From Agaricus subrufescens (Eukaryota; Basidiomycota; Agaricomycetes; Agaricales; Agaricaceae), in contig CM057062.1 of NCBI GenBank assembly GCA_029945375.1, positions 3,102,854-3,166,853 on the forward strand: DNA of 64,000 nucleotides. Reading direction: 5' to 3'. The notes under the pieces are model-generated. The model did no database searches and was not told the origin of the DNA. It saw only the letters and a list, made by a program, of their open reading frames with translations. A program made the position numbers and the translations under genes. This document shows, piece by piece, positions 9,734 through 19,412 of the stretch. How positions within the stretch are numbered: the first letter of the stretch is position 1; each line of letters starts with the position of its first letter.

Positions 9734-10672
9734 ATGAACCCCTCCACCCAACCCTCTGTCTCCGCTGCTCAACCTTCTATTCCCCCTCACATCCATCCCC
9801 TCTTCGATCAACGTCCCCACGAAGACTACCTCTCCTCCGTCTACAACATCAATGAACGACGCACCCATCTCCTTCGCCTCCTTCACGCCCTAGGATACAC
9901 CCGCAACCTGGGTAAAACCCTGCACGAGACCGCCACCAACATACACACCACCTGCCTCACCGCTGTACAACCGATCCGTACCGTCATCGGACATGATGAC
10001 GACTTCCACACTGAATTCGGAGCCGTCATGAAGAGTCTCGCCCACATCATCCCCATGAACATTGAATATCGATCCCACAAAATGTGCTGCGCCATTATCG
10101 ACCACCTCCGTACCCTCCCTGACGTAGGAAATGAAGAAACCCGAAACGCCGCCAAACGAATGATCGATACCTATCAGAAGTTCGCCCCCACCAGACCCGC
10201 TTCCCCAGAGCCCGAACAGGAACCCGAAGAACCCCTCCCAGTCCCCAACTACACCACCGTCATGCGCGATCGGATGGATGAAGATTCCGATAAGGAAAAT
10301 ATTCCCCCCGCACCGACCAAGCAAGTCAAAGTTAGCAACATCGCCGACCCTGACATTCTTGATGAAATGATCAAATTGAAAACCTATCTCCGACACATTC
10401 CCCCATTCGCCAACCCTACCGAATTTGTCATTCCTTTCAACTACACCTTTGCTCACGGTGGAGAAATCGAATATCGCCCCGCATACTGGACCGTCATACT
10501 CTCCGCATTGTTGAAAAACTACGGTACCGAAGACCGTTACAAAGGGGAACAAGTCCGCTACGTCAAATCCGGCAACGACAATGCCCCCCACTTTATCGGT
10601 TGGAGCGAAAAGACCAACAAGTGGATAATCGCCGATAAGAAGGCCAAATTACTCCTCGCGCTCACCGATTGA
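9734..10672 (+). CDS. Extra ORF 4 of the inner element, unknown function
   Basis: This 312-aa ORF starts from the ATG at 9734; the frame is open further upstream to 9617 but has no earlier ATG. It stops at 10670-10672, 35 bases before the 3' LTR. Residues 30-160 look like a helical domain (YNINERRTHLLRLLHALGYT). A Pro/Glu-rich acidic linker follows, with DEDSDKENIPP. A C-terminal domain of about 110 residues has the pattern FNYTFAHGGEIEYRPAYW. There is no zinc motif or membrane segment, and I do not recognise the family. The TATA box at 9643 may drive it independently. Confidence 0.6.
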   Translation: MNPSTQPSVSAAQPSIPPHIHPLFDQRPHEDYLSSVYNINERRTHLLRLLHALGYTRNLGKTLHETATNIHTTCLTAVQPIRTVIGHDDDFHTEFGAVMKSLAHIIPMNIEYRSHKMCCAIIDHLRTLPDVGNEETRNAAKRMIDTYQKFAPTRPASPEPEQEPEEPLPVPNYTTVMRDRMDEDSDKENIPPAPTKQVKVSNIADPDILDEMIKLKTYLRHIPPFANPTEFVIPFNYTFAHGGEIEYRPAYWTVILSALLKNYGTEDRYKGEQVRYVKSGNDNAPHFIGWSEKTNKWIIADKKAKLLLALTD

Positions 10673-10707
10673 TGCTTCTCGGTGCTCGAAGCCTGAACGG
10701 AGGGTGA

Positions 10708-11021
10708 TGTTACGATCTATTTCTATTATCGGTCCCCTGACCCAGGCCCATATGCTACCGCTCCACCACCATATGCCACCATTACTGTATCCGTGTATAT
10801 GTTCTCATGTTTACTCAGCCATGTTCTCACCGTTAGTCAGACACCTCGGGTATACTTACTCAGCCCGACTTCTCCTTCTATTATTAGGTAGTCGACTCTT
10901 CTATAAGTAGCGTAGTTATACTCTGTATTCCTTACGCTTTACCAACTCGCTATATTCCCTTATCGCTCTCAAGTCTTTGCCTTAAGTTGCAACCTGAGCT
11001 AATCGCTATAAGGTCGTAACA
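10708..11021 (+). repeat. 3' LTR of the inner retrotransposon
   Basis: This 314-bp copy of 4128-4441 has one C/T difference. It is followed by AACAG, the target duplication, and then the resumed gag of the outer element. Confidence 0.95.
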
Positions 11022-11857
11022 AACAGCACACTCATCGACATCTACAAACATGCAATACACCCCGATATTGCATATCGATTGACAATGCATGAAAACCCAC
11101 CTACAACTATAGCTGATTGGTACACCAGAGCAAGGAAAGCAGATGACCAAATGAGAGCAGCCCGAATGGAATTTGGAGGAGATCCAAGTCAGATCTCGGC
11201 ACTACGACCCCAACAACGAAAGCCGATGCCAAGAAATCATTTCCAAAGACCACCACAATACCACCGACCCAATTTCGGAGCAGGATATTACCAAACTTAC
11301 GCAGGACCACCAGTTCATGCAAGACCACCACCACCACCACCCGCACGAGATCCAAATGCCATGGATGTAGACAACATTGCAATGTATTATGGATATGACG
11401 AAGAAGGATCATACCAGGAATATCAGGAATATCAAGAATACCCAGAATATCAAGAAGGATATGAACAGGAATACCAGAACTATCAAATGGAAGAACACTC
11501 CGACGAATTTTTAGAAGAAGTCGTTATGAACCTAAACCTAGTTATGACACCTCAGCAAAAAACTTGGTTCAAACAAAAACGATGCCTAAATTGCGGACAA
11601 CTCGGACACTTCGCAAGAAATTGCCCAAGACGACGTCAGAACCCTGGTTCTCAATTTAATCGATTCCAACCTAGAAGACCACCACAACAAAGCCGACCTA
11701 CAGGACCAATGAGATTACCACCAAAAATGGGAATCAACAATCCTCAGCCAAAGAAAGTGAATGTAGTAGAATTAACAGAAGCATTCTCAAATTTATCAGC
11801 TGAAGAGAGAGATGAATTCTTTAAAGAAGCAGCCGGAAATTTTCAAACCGAAGCGGT

Positions 11858-13570
11858 CTAGTAGAAGACATTAGATCGCAACCCATTGAAGACTCACCCT
11901 ATGTACTACCATCTCTCATGCCTATCAACACTCTAACGATACCGAAAACACAATCTGATTCGTTTATCCGACTACCCGTCACATTTCTAAATGGGAACCA
12001 ACAAGTTACAACACACCTCGCATTATTAGACTCAGGATCTCAAGGAAATCTTATCGATCCAAAATTCGTAGAAAATCAAGGAATTAAGAAACGAGCATTA
12101 TCAAGACTGATACCAGTACATTTTGTGGATGGAACTATACGAGAAGATGCCATTCAACACTATGCCGTTCTCGACATTACCATCGATAAAAGAAGATGCA
12201 AAGTAAACTTCTATGTAACTAAACTAAAAGGGAAAGACATTCTACTCGGCACACCATTCTTGGAAACAACAAATCCTGATATCGATTGGAAACGAAGGAC
12301 TTTTAAATGGAGAAAAGAAAACCCATTACCGGAACTTATGCATTCATCATCACGACCTGCCGACTCCACAACAATAGCACTCAACTACGTTGCCTTAGAA
12401 GAAGAAGAAGAGGAGGATATTTTCAATATCACAAGATATTATAATGAATGGGAAGAAGATCCATTTGAATATAGAGAATTTGATGAATTTGACGAATTTT
12501 CCATTGAACAAGAATTCCAAGGAATAATTAACCCACCATGCGAAGTCAACAAAGTTACTACAGCAACACAACTCGACCAATTGAAAGAAATCAAGAAGAA
12601 AGTAGAAATACCAACTCGATTTAAGAAATACTCAAAAGTGTTTGATGAAAAAGCATCTGAACAATTTCCACCATCAAGACCCTTCGACCATAAAATTGAT
12701 CTAAAATCCGACTTTGTACCAGAAAAAGGGAAAATCTACAACTTATCACCAATAGAGAAAGACGCCCTTCGAGACTTTATCAGAGAAAACCTAAGGAAAG
12801 GATACATAAGACCATCGGAATCTGAGACAGCAGCATCATTCTTCTTTGTAGGAAAGAAAGATGGAAAACTAAGACCAGTACAAGATTATCGACACCTAAA
12901 CAAATACACGACAAGGAATTCTTATCCGATACCGATGATTACCAAGATAATGGACAAGTTAAAAGACGCCAAGTATTTCACCAAATTAGACGTAAGATTG
13001 GGATATAACAACATTCGAATTCGAGAAGGAGACCAATGGAAAGCAGCATTCAAAACCGAGTTTGGATTATTTGAACCTATGGTTATGTTCTTCGGAATGA
13101 CAAATTCACCAGCAACATTTCAACACATGATGGACAACATATTTGTGGACATGATAGATGAAAATCTGATCGTAATATATATGGACGACATCCTGATTTT
13201 TGCCCCAACAATTGAAAAACTAGACGACATAACGGAAGAAGTTTTGAAAAGACTAGAAGCGAACGACTTATACCTCAAACCCGAAAAATGTGAATTCCGC
13301 AAGCAAAAACTAGAATACCTAGGACACATTATCAGCCCAGGAAAAGTAGAAATGGATCCAACAAAACTCAATGGAATCAAGCAATGGAAAACACCAAAAA
13401 CAACACGAGATGTTAGAAAATTCATAGGATTCTGCAACTATTACCGAAAATTTATTCATCAATATGCCAATATCGCCAAACCCCTTAACGCCCTACTATC
13501 ACGCAACAAACCATTCCAATGGTCAGAAGAAGCTACAAAATCGTTTGAAAAACTGAAAGGAGATTTTTAA
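11858..13570 (+). pseudogene. pol: Outer retrotransposon pol, part 1 (protease, RT), ends in frameshift
   Basis: The pol frame is -1 relative to gag, is open across the gag stop at 11859-11861 and has its first ATG at 11918. It encodes the aspartic protease (LLDSGSQGNLID), an acidic linker, and RT with the catalytic YMDD of IYMDDILIF. At about 13566 the frame runs into TAA (13568-13570). The next frame continues the same protein without loss, starting KQPILMVPDQDKPF. One missing T in the run of five at 13565-13569 explains the shift. Pol is therefore broken unless the base is a sequencing error. Confidence 0.87.
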
Positions 13571-15588
13571 AACAACCCATCCTCATGGTCCCGGATCAAG
13601 ACAAACCCTTCGAAATAGAATGCGACGCATCAAAATATGCCTCAGGAGCAGTATTAAATCAAAAGGATATAAATGGAAATAGGCACCCAGTGTGCTTCTT
13701 TTCAAAGACATTCAATCCGACTGAAAGAAATTACGACATACATGATCGGGAACTACTTGCTATCATTAGAGCCCTGGAAGAATGGAGACACTATTTAGAA
13801 GGATCACCACATCAAATCATGATTCGCTCGGATCACCAAAACTTGACATTTTGGAGAAGCCCGAAGAAAATTAATAGAAGACAAGCAAGATGGTTTCAAT
13901 ATCTACAACGGTTCAACTTCAAAATTGAACATGTACCTGGATCAAAGTTAGTAGCAGCTGATGCACTATCCAGAAGACCAGACCATATCCCAGAAGAAGA
14001 TAACGACAATGAAGATATTACGGTACTACCAGAAACTCTATTTATAAATCTGGTAGACATCAAAATTCAAAACGACATCTTAGAAGAAGAAAACTACGAC
14101 CCAGAACCAGCTGAAGCATTAAAGAATTTATTACAGAAGAAACCGGAAGCAGTAAAAGAACAATACTCTCTTTACCAAACAAAAACGAAACCACTACTCT
14201 TATATGAAGGAAAAGTTGTTATACCAAGTAGTTTGGAATTACGAAGAAAGATCATTGCAAGATATCATGACAACCCAACAGCAGGACACCCTGGAGAATT
14301 GGAAACCTACAGAAAAGCGAAACAAGAAGTATACTGGCCAGGAATGAACACTTTCATTCGAAACTACGTAAAAGGATGCGGAAAATGTCAACAATACAAA
14401 ATAAACCGACACCCTTCCAAACCACCACTGAATCCTATCGAACCACCAACATCAAACAGACCATTCTCACAGATAGCAATGGATTTAATCACCGACTTAC
14501 CACCGTCAAAAGGACTCGATGGGAGGATTTATGACTCGATTTTGTCCATAGTGGACCATGGACTTTCAAAAGGGGCTATTTTCATACCAATTACCAAAAC
14601 TGCAACAGCACAAACAATCACAAACGTCTTTATAAACGAATTCTACAAGAGATTTGGACTACCAGACAAGATAATATCGGACAGAGACCCAAGATTTTCA
14701 TCAAAATCCATCAGATCGACCCTGAAGAAACTTGGAATAACACAAGCATTTTCAACAGCCTATCACCCTCAGACAGACGGAACAGTAGAACGATTTAATC
14801 AAGAAATTGCAGCTTATCTTTCTATATTTTGCACACAAAACCCTACCGAATGGGCTAAACATGTTCCGATCCTAGAATATACACATAACTCAAGAACACA
14901 CTCCGACAGGACAAGAACACCATATGAACTCATCATGGGATACAACCCACATGGAATACCACCAATTATCGAAACTCCTACAATTGACTCATCGGAAGAG
15001 TCACTCAAAATCATCGATCATCACAGAAATGAAGCAATCGCAGCAGGGAAGTTAGCAGCAGAAAGAATGAGAAGAAGAATCACATCTACTTTCAAACCTT
15101 TCAACCTAAGTGACTCAGTATGGCTCAACTCTAAAAATATCGATCTACCCTACTCCAAGAAGATTCGACCAAAACAACTCGGACCTTACAAGATTAAACG
15201 AGTCATCTCGCCTTTGACATATGAACTAGAATTACCAACCAACATGAAGATCCACCCAGTATTCCATGCAACATTATTATCACCCTATCGAGAGAACGAT
15301 ATTCATGGACCAAACGAGACTCCGCCAACACCTGACATAGTAGAAGGACAAGAAGAGCATGAAGTAGCAGGAATACTCAAGCATAGACTCAGAGATGGCC
15401 ACATGGAATTCCTAACAGAGTGGAAAGGACTCCCACATACAGAAGATGAATGGTTAACCACTGAGTCATTGGCTCCACATGCTCTGGAAAAACTAAACAC
15501 CTATCGCAAGTCACATCGACTCAGTCCTTTCGATCGAGATTGGACCTTCACAAGAAACCGTATAAGAGTCAGTCCAGTCAAGGCTTAA
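13571..15588 (+). pseudogene. pol: Outer retrotransposon pol, part 2 (RNase H, integrase, chromodomain)
   Basis: This continues the previous entry in the next frame. It holds RNase H (IECDASKYASGAVL), the integrase zinc domain (HDNPTAGHPGELETY ... CGKCQQYK), and the DDE core at MDLITDLPP, SDRDPRFSS and VERFNQE. A C-terminal chromodomain follows (HEVAGILKHRLRDGH ... WKGLPHTEDEW). It stops at 15586-15588, 18 bases before the next ORF. Motifs are otherwise intact, so the lesion upstream looks like the only pol damage. Confidence 0.88.
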
Positions 15589-15606
15589 AAACCAACAAGC
15601 ACCAGC

Positions 15607-16908
15607 ATGTCTTCCAACAACAATAACCGCTTCCCTTCTCTTGTCTCCAACACCTCTCAACTCTCTTACGCTGACAAAGTTATTCGTAAACCTACTCCTT
15701 CTGCACCTCATAATGACCAGCAACTTACACTTAAATATCCCGACTTCCCAGCACAGACCCAGCCAATCCAGACCATCAACCCGGGAGGAGATACTCCTAC
15801 CTCGGCCTGCTTGGAGATTACAGGAGGAAAGTTCAACCTCACGACGATCTTCGATGCCCTCATCGCAATGGAACCCGACGACTTCATCGAGGTTTTTGGA
15901 GAATCAAAGGAGATACTCTCCAGAGCAATCACCCGCTCCCCCATACGAATCGAATTACTTGGAGACACCGATTCGACCCAACGCTCCACAACCACCACCA
16001 CCTCAGAGGAGAAACCGAAGACGCCACCCAACTCCTCATCCGACTCCCTTAGTCAGAGTTCAAGCGAACGACGGGACAGGGAGAACCTTTCTAGTGGATC
16101 CGAGAAACAACATTGTAGATTCGACATCCAACCCCAGCACCTACTCAGACTTGTCAAGAACCCTACTCTCATCGATCAATTTGCAGTCCGCTACCTCAGA
16201 GATGATGAGAAATTGTCTTGGAGGAATTATTGCTATCTCTACCGACATCTCCATTTCGCCAAGGAGCAAGTTGAGATCAATCAAAAATTATTTGATGCAA
16301 AGGCTAGGGAACTCCACGGCCCAAGGTTCCAGAGCAATCTCCAGAAATTCATCAAGCAAAGTAAGCTCGACGACCCAATCTACGAATCTCGAGTACAGGA
16401 CAACAGGAGAGCAGCAAATAGAAGACCCGGAGATAGAAGGAATGGAGATTACCATAGTGGGGTTGACCGAAAGAGTGGTAGAATTGGAAAGACAATATCA
16501 AGAAGTCCTTCTAATTCAAGCGGATCACGCAGCAACTTTACAAACCCTATTGGCCACAGTGGACAACCCGGACCGAACTACAGATGCAAACAATGCAAGA
16601 AGCGAGGAGACCACTACCCACTTGACTGTCCCCGGTATTTATGTCGAAGCTGTGGATGGTACCGACCAGGGCACTACTCATATTCCTGCCCAAAATACAC
16701 CTGCCCAGCCTGCAATGCCAACCCTTGTGACCACCGCCTCAATAGTTGTCCCCAATACGATTCTTGGAGAGTCCAGCAGCCCGGAGTAAAAAGCGAGAAG
16801 AAGAAGCAGGAGAACTGGATCCCCGAGTATTATGAAGAAGGGGAGTACGAAGCCAATTTTGACGATGACGCAATGGCCAATATCACCGGAGAACCTTACG
16901 GAGTTTGA
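15607..16908 (+). CDS. Extra ORF 3 of the outer element, zinc-knuckle protein, overprinted
   Basis: A 433-aa ORF starts at the ATG at 15607, just after pol. Residues 1-110 look folded (LTTIFDALIAMEPDDFIEVF). A Ser/Thr-rich linker follows, then a helical block at about 170-265 (YLRDDEKLSWRNYCYLYRHL). Near 320-380 there is a cluster of Cys/His motifs (CKQCKKRGDHYPLDC, CRSCGWYRPGHYSYSC, CPACNANPCDH) that resemble zinc knuckles. The C-terminus is acidic. The protein may bind nucleic acid, but the family is not recognised. A second frame is open across most of its length (next entry). Confidence 0.62.
   Translation: MSSNNNNRFPSLVSNTSQLSYADKVIRKPTPSAPHNDQQLTLKYPDFPAQTQPIQTINPGGDTPTSACLEITGGKFNLTTIFDALIAMEPDDFIEVFGESKEILSRAITRSPIRIELLGDTDSTQRSTTTTTSEEKPKTPPNSSSDSLSQSSSERRDRENLSSGSEKQHCRFDIQPQHLLRLVKNPTLIDQFAVRYLRDDEKLSWRNYCYLYRHLHFAKEQVEINQKLFDAKARELHGPRFQSNLQKFIKQSKLDDPIYESRVQDNRRAANRRPGDRRNGDYHSGVDRKSGRIGKTISRSPSNSSGSRSNFTNPIGHSGQPGPNYRCKQCKKRGDHYPLDCPRYLCRSCGWYRPGHYSYSCPKYTCPACNANPCDHRLNSCPQYDSWRVQQPGVKSEKKKQENWIPEYYEEGEYEANFDDDAMANITGEPYGV
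15713..16789 (+). CDS. Overlapping ORF inside ORF 3 of the outer element (candidate overprinted gene)
   Basis: This frame lies one base downstream of ORF 3's frame, has an ATG at 15713 and is open for about 358 codons to TAA at 16787-16789. Parts look protein-like: a segment around VRVQANDGTGRTFLVDPRNN, and a heptad-patterned coiled coil (LTERVVELERQYQEVLLIQA) near residue 250. Where this frame looks ordered (about 16380-16560), ORF 3 reads as low-complexity Arg/Ser/Gly; where ORF 3 looks ordered, this frame is low complexity. That pattern fits dual coding, but a long open frame could also be a by-product of composition. Confidence 0.4.
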   Translation: MTSNLHLNIPTSQHRPSQSRPSTREEILLPRPAWRLQEESSTSRRSSMPSSQWNPTTSSRFLENQRRYSPEQSPAPPYESNYLETPIRPNAPQPPPPQRRNRRRHPTPHPTPLVRVQANDGTGRTFLVDPRNNIVDSTSNPSTYSDLSRTLLSSINLQSATSEMMRNCLGGIIAISTDISISPRSKLRSIKNYLMQRLGNSTAQGSRAISRNSSSKVSSTTQSTNLEYRTTGEQQIEDPEIEGMEITIVGLTERVVELERQYQEVLLIQADHAATLQTLLATVDNPDRTTDANNARSEETTTHLTVPGIYVEAVDGTDQGTTHIPAQNTPAQPAMPTLVTTASIVVPNTILGESSSPE

Positions 16909-16946
16909 AGTTATTTGAAGAGACTTCAAATTTACGAATGGGCTTA

Positions 16947-17445
16947 TGTTATGACTTAATCTTTTTTTAGTCACTCGACTCATCAGTTGTATTATAGTTT
17001 CTTTCCTAGTCATATCTACGTAGTATAGGTATTGACTCATTCATAGTCACTTGACTCATCTTTTTCTTTTATGACTAGTTTCTTTCTGACTCGTTGATGA
17101 CTCGGTCTCATTTTCCTTTAGTATATAAACTGTATCATTGTAATATCTTTCCTTAGTCTAGTATCTGTTATCCCTGGGATCTAATCCTAATATAACGAGC
17201 TAGAACTCGATTTCTCTCTTCTCTACTCTCTGTTCGCTCTCATAGTCCAAGATTCTTGTTCCGAAGCATTAAAACCTTGAGGAGGACGCGGCTGTCTACC
17301 GGAGACAGTGATACGTTCCAAAGAGGCTCTTTAATACCTAGGAGGACGAGTATTCTCTGATATAACTTACCCTTGTGTTAGGGGAGTTATCACTCGAGTT
17401 ACGCTCGCTCTTGTGGTGCTTAGCCTTGGTGCAAGTACCATAACA
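16947..17445 (+). repeat. 3' LTR of the outer retrotransposon
   Basis: This 499-bp copy of 2364-2863 has about a dozen differences, mostly C/T or G/A. It is followed by the target duplication ATTGG and the rest of NLR copy 1. Confidence 0.94.
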
Positions 17446-17969
17446 ATTGGAGGTCCACGTGGCTAAGCTATGCTATCATCTTTCCCCGTCTGATTTGAGT
17501 AGCTTTATTTATTTTGAGGTACTTAACGTCAACACGTTAGATTTCACCTCCGAGGCTCACTATCTTGACAGCATCTCGGACTCTCTAGCAATAATATGGA
17601 ACTTTGCCGGACCGCACAGCTCGGAAGCCTCAAGTTTGGACATCTCGACTGGACGGGCATGAGCCCAGCTAAGGCTTTTGCAGGGGAAACGGGTAAGGTT
17701 TTCAAGGAGAAGGGGTGGAAAATAGATCGAGTGAGTGTGCCCACCTTGCTATGATTTGAATCATCCTGACGTTGTTTTCATTTTTCTGATAGCCACGTTC
17801 CAGTGCTGGCCTAAGTACGTTTGTATCTGACCTAGAAGAGATTCAGCGACGCTTCCCAGAACTTCAGGTTGTCGTTTTTGGGGGCGTACCAAGTGGGCGA
17901 GTGGTAACCTTTGTACATCGACCGGAGAAGGGAAGCGACATGTATTACGCGATTCCTTATCCTGAATAG

Positions 17970-18715
17970 TTGTGTATGGAACTATTCTATAAATGACAAT
18001 CCCTTTCAACCTTCTTTCTCTGTGTTTGCTACAATCTTCGACAACTCAATAATACGCTTATTCGTGGTGGTCTGTGCGAGGCACGAGTACAGATCATTTG
18101 CTCGGAGGGGTCCGTCAGTGTGTGGCCTTATTTATCGGTTGTATAATTGGTTGTCTTCAACGTTACGTACCAAACAACCATTGTCCTTTGCCTCCTTCCA
18201 CTTGCCTAGCGTCGCATCTAAACTCTTCACTTCTTAAATACCACCCACCCATTACCCTACGCCTAGATAAGAAGTAGGAGACAGGATTTCGCAGGTGCCT
18301 TCGGAGCAGAGACGCAAGGGGCGACCCGACTGCGTTACTCACTCTGACCTCACCAACTGGGTATCTAGACGATCTCCCACTCCCCTAACTGCATGCGCTT
18401 TCGTGTCTTCTCTTCTATTTCAATATACCTTATACTATTCCCACATTATCCGACCACGGACGAGATTTCCCTCCGATCATGGCTTGCAGATCACGGACTA
18501 TGGTATGTAAGGAAATGCGTTATCTTCTGTCTTTTTAAATTCATTTATGATACCTACTTTTTCGTAGATAGAGCTGTGGCTCAACATCTCAATGCCAAAG
18601 TCATCACTCTTGGTGAACGCGCGTATACGAGCCTGCCACAGACTAGATATGGCTAGAGGAAACTGAACAAGAAACACACTGGCGATTTAGCGCTGGCTAT
18701 TTTAACAACGTCGGA
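17970..18715. other. Region between NLR copies 1 and 3, with a possible gene relic
   Basis: No complete gene is seen. On the plus strand 18393-18655 holds a stretch that could be two exons (ending WLADHGLW, then DRAVAQHLNAKVITLGERAY) joined across a 60-70 nt intron and closed by TAG. I do not recognise it. NLR copy 3 starts abruptly at 18716 within Walker A, so this is where its 5' end was lost. Confidence 0.25.
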
Positions 18716-19412
18716 AAGTCAGCTATTGCCCAGACATTTGCTGAGTATCTCGCCAAGTCTAAATCTCTCGGAGCATCCGTATTCATCTCCCAGCCGAACA
18801 AGCGCAACAATCCATATGGTATCTTCCTTACCATCGCCTACCAGTTGGCCACTCGAATCGAAGCATATCGTAACTATATTGTTGAGCGAGTTAGCTGTGA
18901 CCCAGAACTCCTACGTGGGGATGTGGGAACCCAATTTGCAGCGTTTATTGTTGAGCCATCTGCGGAGAGGAAGGTTAAACCCAGTGGTAAACGATGGGGC
19001 ATATTATTGGATGGACTTGATGAACTCCTGGGAGAGGACGCACAGTGCAACATCATTTGACTGATCAGTACTTTTACGCATGAGCATCCCGACGCTTTTC
19101 TTCTCTGGATAATATCCAGCCGTCCCGAGTCGCATATATCCAATGCGTTTGACGATGACGAAGTACGTCGCATTCACTGGTCGGAGCATATTCCAATCGA
19201 TTTGACCGAAGCTTGCGAGGATGTCGAACGCTTCCTACGATTCACTTTCAGGGTCACACAGAAGAAGTATCGGCAGTCAGTTTCCAGTGACTGGCCTAGC
19301 AGCACTGACCTCCTGAAAATCACAACTGCCGCTTCCAGTTTCTTTGTTTATGCCGAGGTAGTCATGCAGTTCATCAGAGATCCGGATCACGCCGATCCCG
19401 CCTCGAGGCTTG

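Larger units (their letters stand above)
4128..11021 (+). mobile_element. Inner Ty3/gypsy (chromovirus) LTR retrotransposon, structurally intact
   Basis: This 6.9 kb element has two 314-bp LTRs that differ at a single site (C/T at position 19 of the LTR) and a 5-bp target duplication AACAG (4123-4127 and 11022-11026). It carries gag, a long pol in the -1 frame, and two further ORFs before the 3' LTR. All RT, RNase H and integrase motifs checked are present and no stop interrupts pol, so this copy could be autonomous. Near-identical LTRs show it inserted recently, after the outer element, whose LTRs have diverged more. The PBS is self-complementary to the LTR. A purine-rich stretch (GGAGGGTGA) sits immediately before the 3' LTR as the likely polypurine tract. 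Confidence 0.95.
3673..11861 (+). pseudogene. gag: Outer retrotransposon gag, split by the inner element
   Basis: The first ATG, at 3673, opens a Gln-rich start followed by a retrotransposon Gag core (RELRLTIPEPFNGNRDKFDS). The core runs to 4127 and resumes at 11027 after the inner element, counting the TSD AACAG once. The insertion plus duplication is 6899 bp, and the two halves are in frame with each other once it is discounted. The C-terminal half has a Pro-rich segment, Tyr/Gln/Glu repeats around 11400-11480 and one zinc knuckle (CLNCGQLGHFARNC), and it stops at 11859-11861. The protein packages element RNA into particles. Here the reading frame runs from the 5' half into the inner LTR and stops near 4311. 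Confidence 0.88.
2364..17445 (+). mobile_element. Outer Ty3/gypsy (chromovirus) LTR retrotransposon, interrupted
   Basis: The element is bounded by LTRs of about 500 bp beginning TGTTATG and ending CATAACA, with a 5-bp target duplication ATTGG (2359-2363 and 17446-17450). Without the nested insertion it would be about 8.2 kb. The order is 5' LTR, self-complementary primer site, long ATG-free leader, gag with one CCHC knuckle, pol (protease, RT, RNase H, integrase, chromodomain), an extra ORF, and 3' LTR. Roughly a dozen differences, mostly transitions, separate the LTRs. Pol carries a one-base deletion in a T run near 13566 and gag is split, so the copy is non-autonomous. The chromodomain and self-priming signal point to the Tf1/sushi-like chromovirus branch. 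Confidence 0.93.
440..17969 (+). pseudogene. NACHT NLR-like gene, copy 1, split by a nested LTR retrotransposon
   Basis: This encodes a STAND-type NTPase with a NACHT domain, the fungal NLR class linked to non-self recognition and cell death. Exons read as 440-518, 577-735, 789-2123, 2178-2363, then after the insertion 17451-17518, 17572-17730 and 17793-17969. Walker A GPAGVGKS and Walker B WGILLDGLDEL are intact. Upstream lies a short Gly/Asn-rich segment with the motif FENAEGIAVKDS, and the C-terminus ends in a small domain (FGGVPSGRVV...PYPE) rather than WD or ankyrin repeats. The borders agree with copy 2 at 48933-51329. The host reading frame is TTG GAG GTC at the site; the insertion gives an in-frame TGA at 2369-2371, inside the LTR. 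A truncated protein of about 588 aa with an entire NACHT domain could still be made. The missing part is the last exons of the C-terminal domain. Confidence 0.88.

Noticed and set aside
9890..10591. Minus-strand 233-codon frame antisense to ORF 4 of the inner element
   Set aside because: It is long, but Gly/Val/Phe rich as expected for the complement of a Pro/Thr/Asn-rich frame, and it has no plausible promoter. ORF 4 has an ATG, a TATA box and a folded-looking composition.
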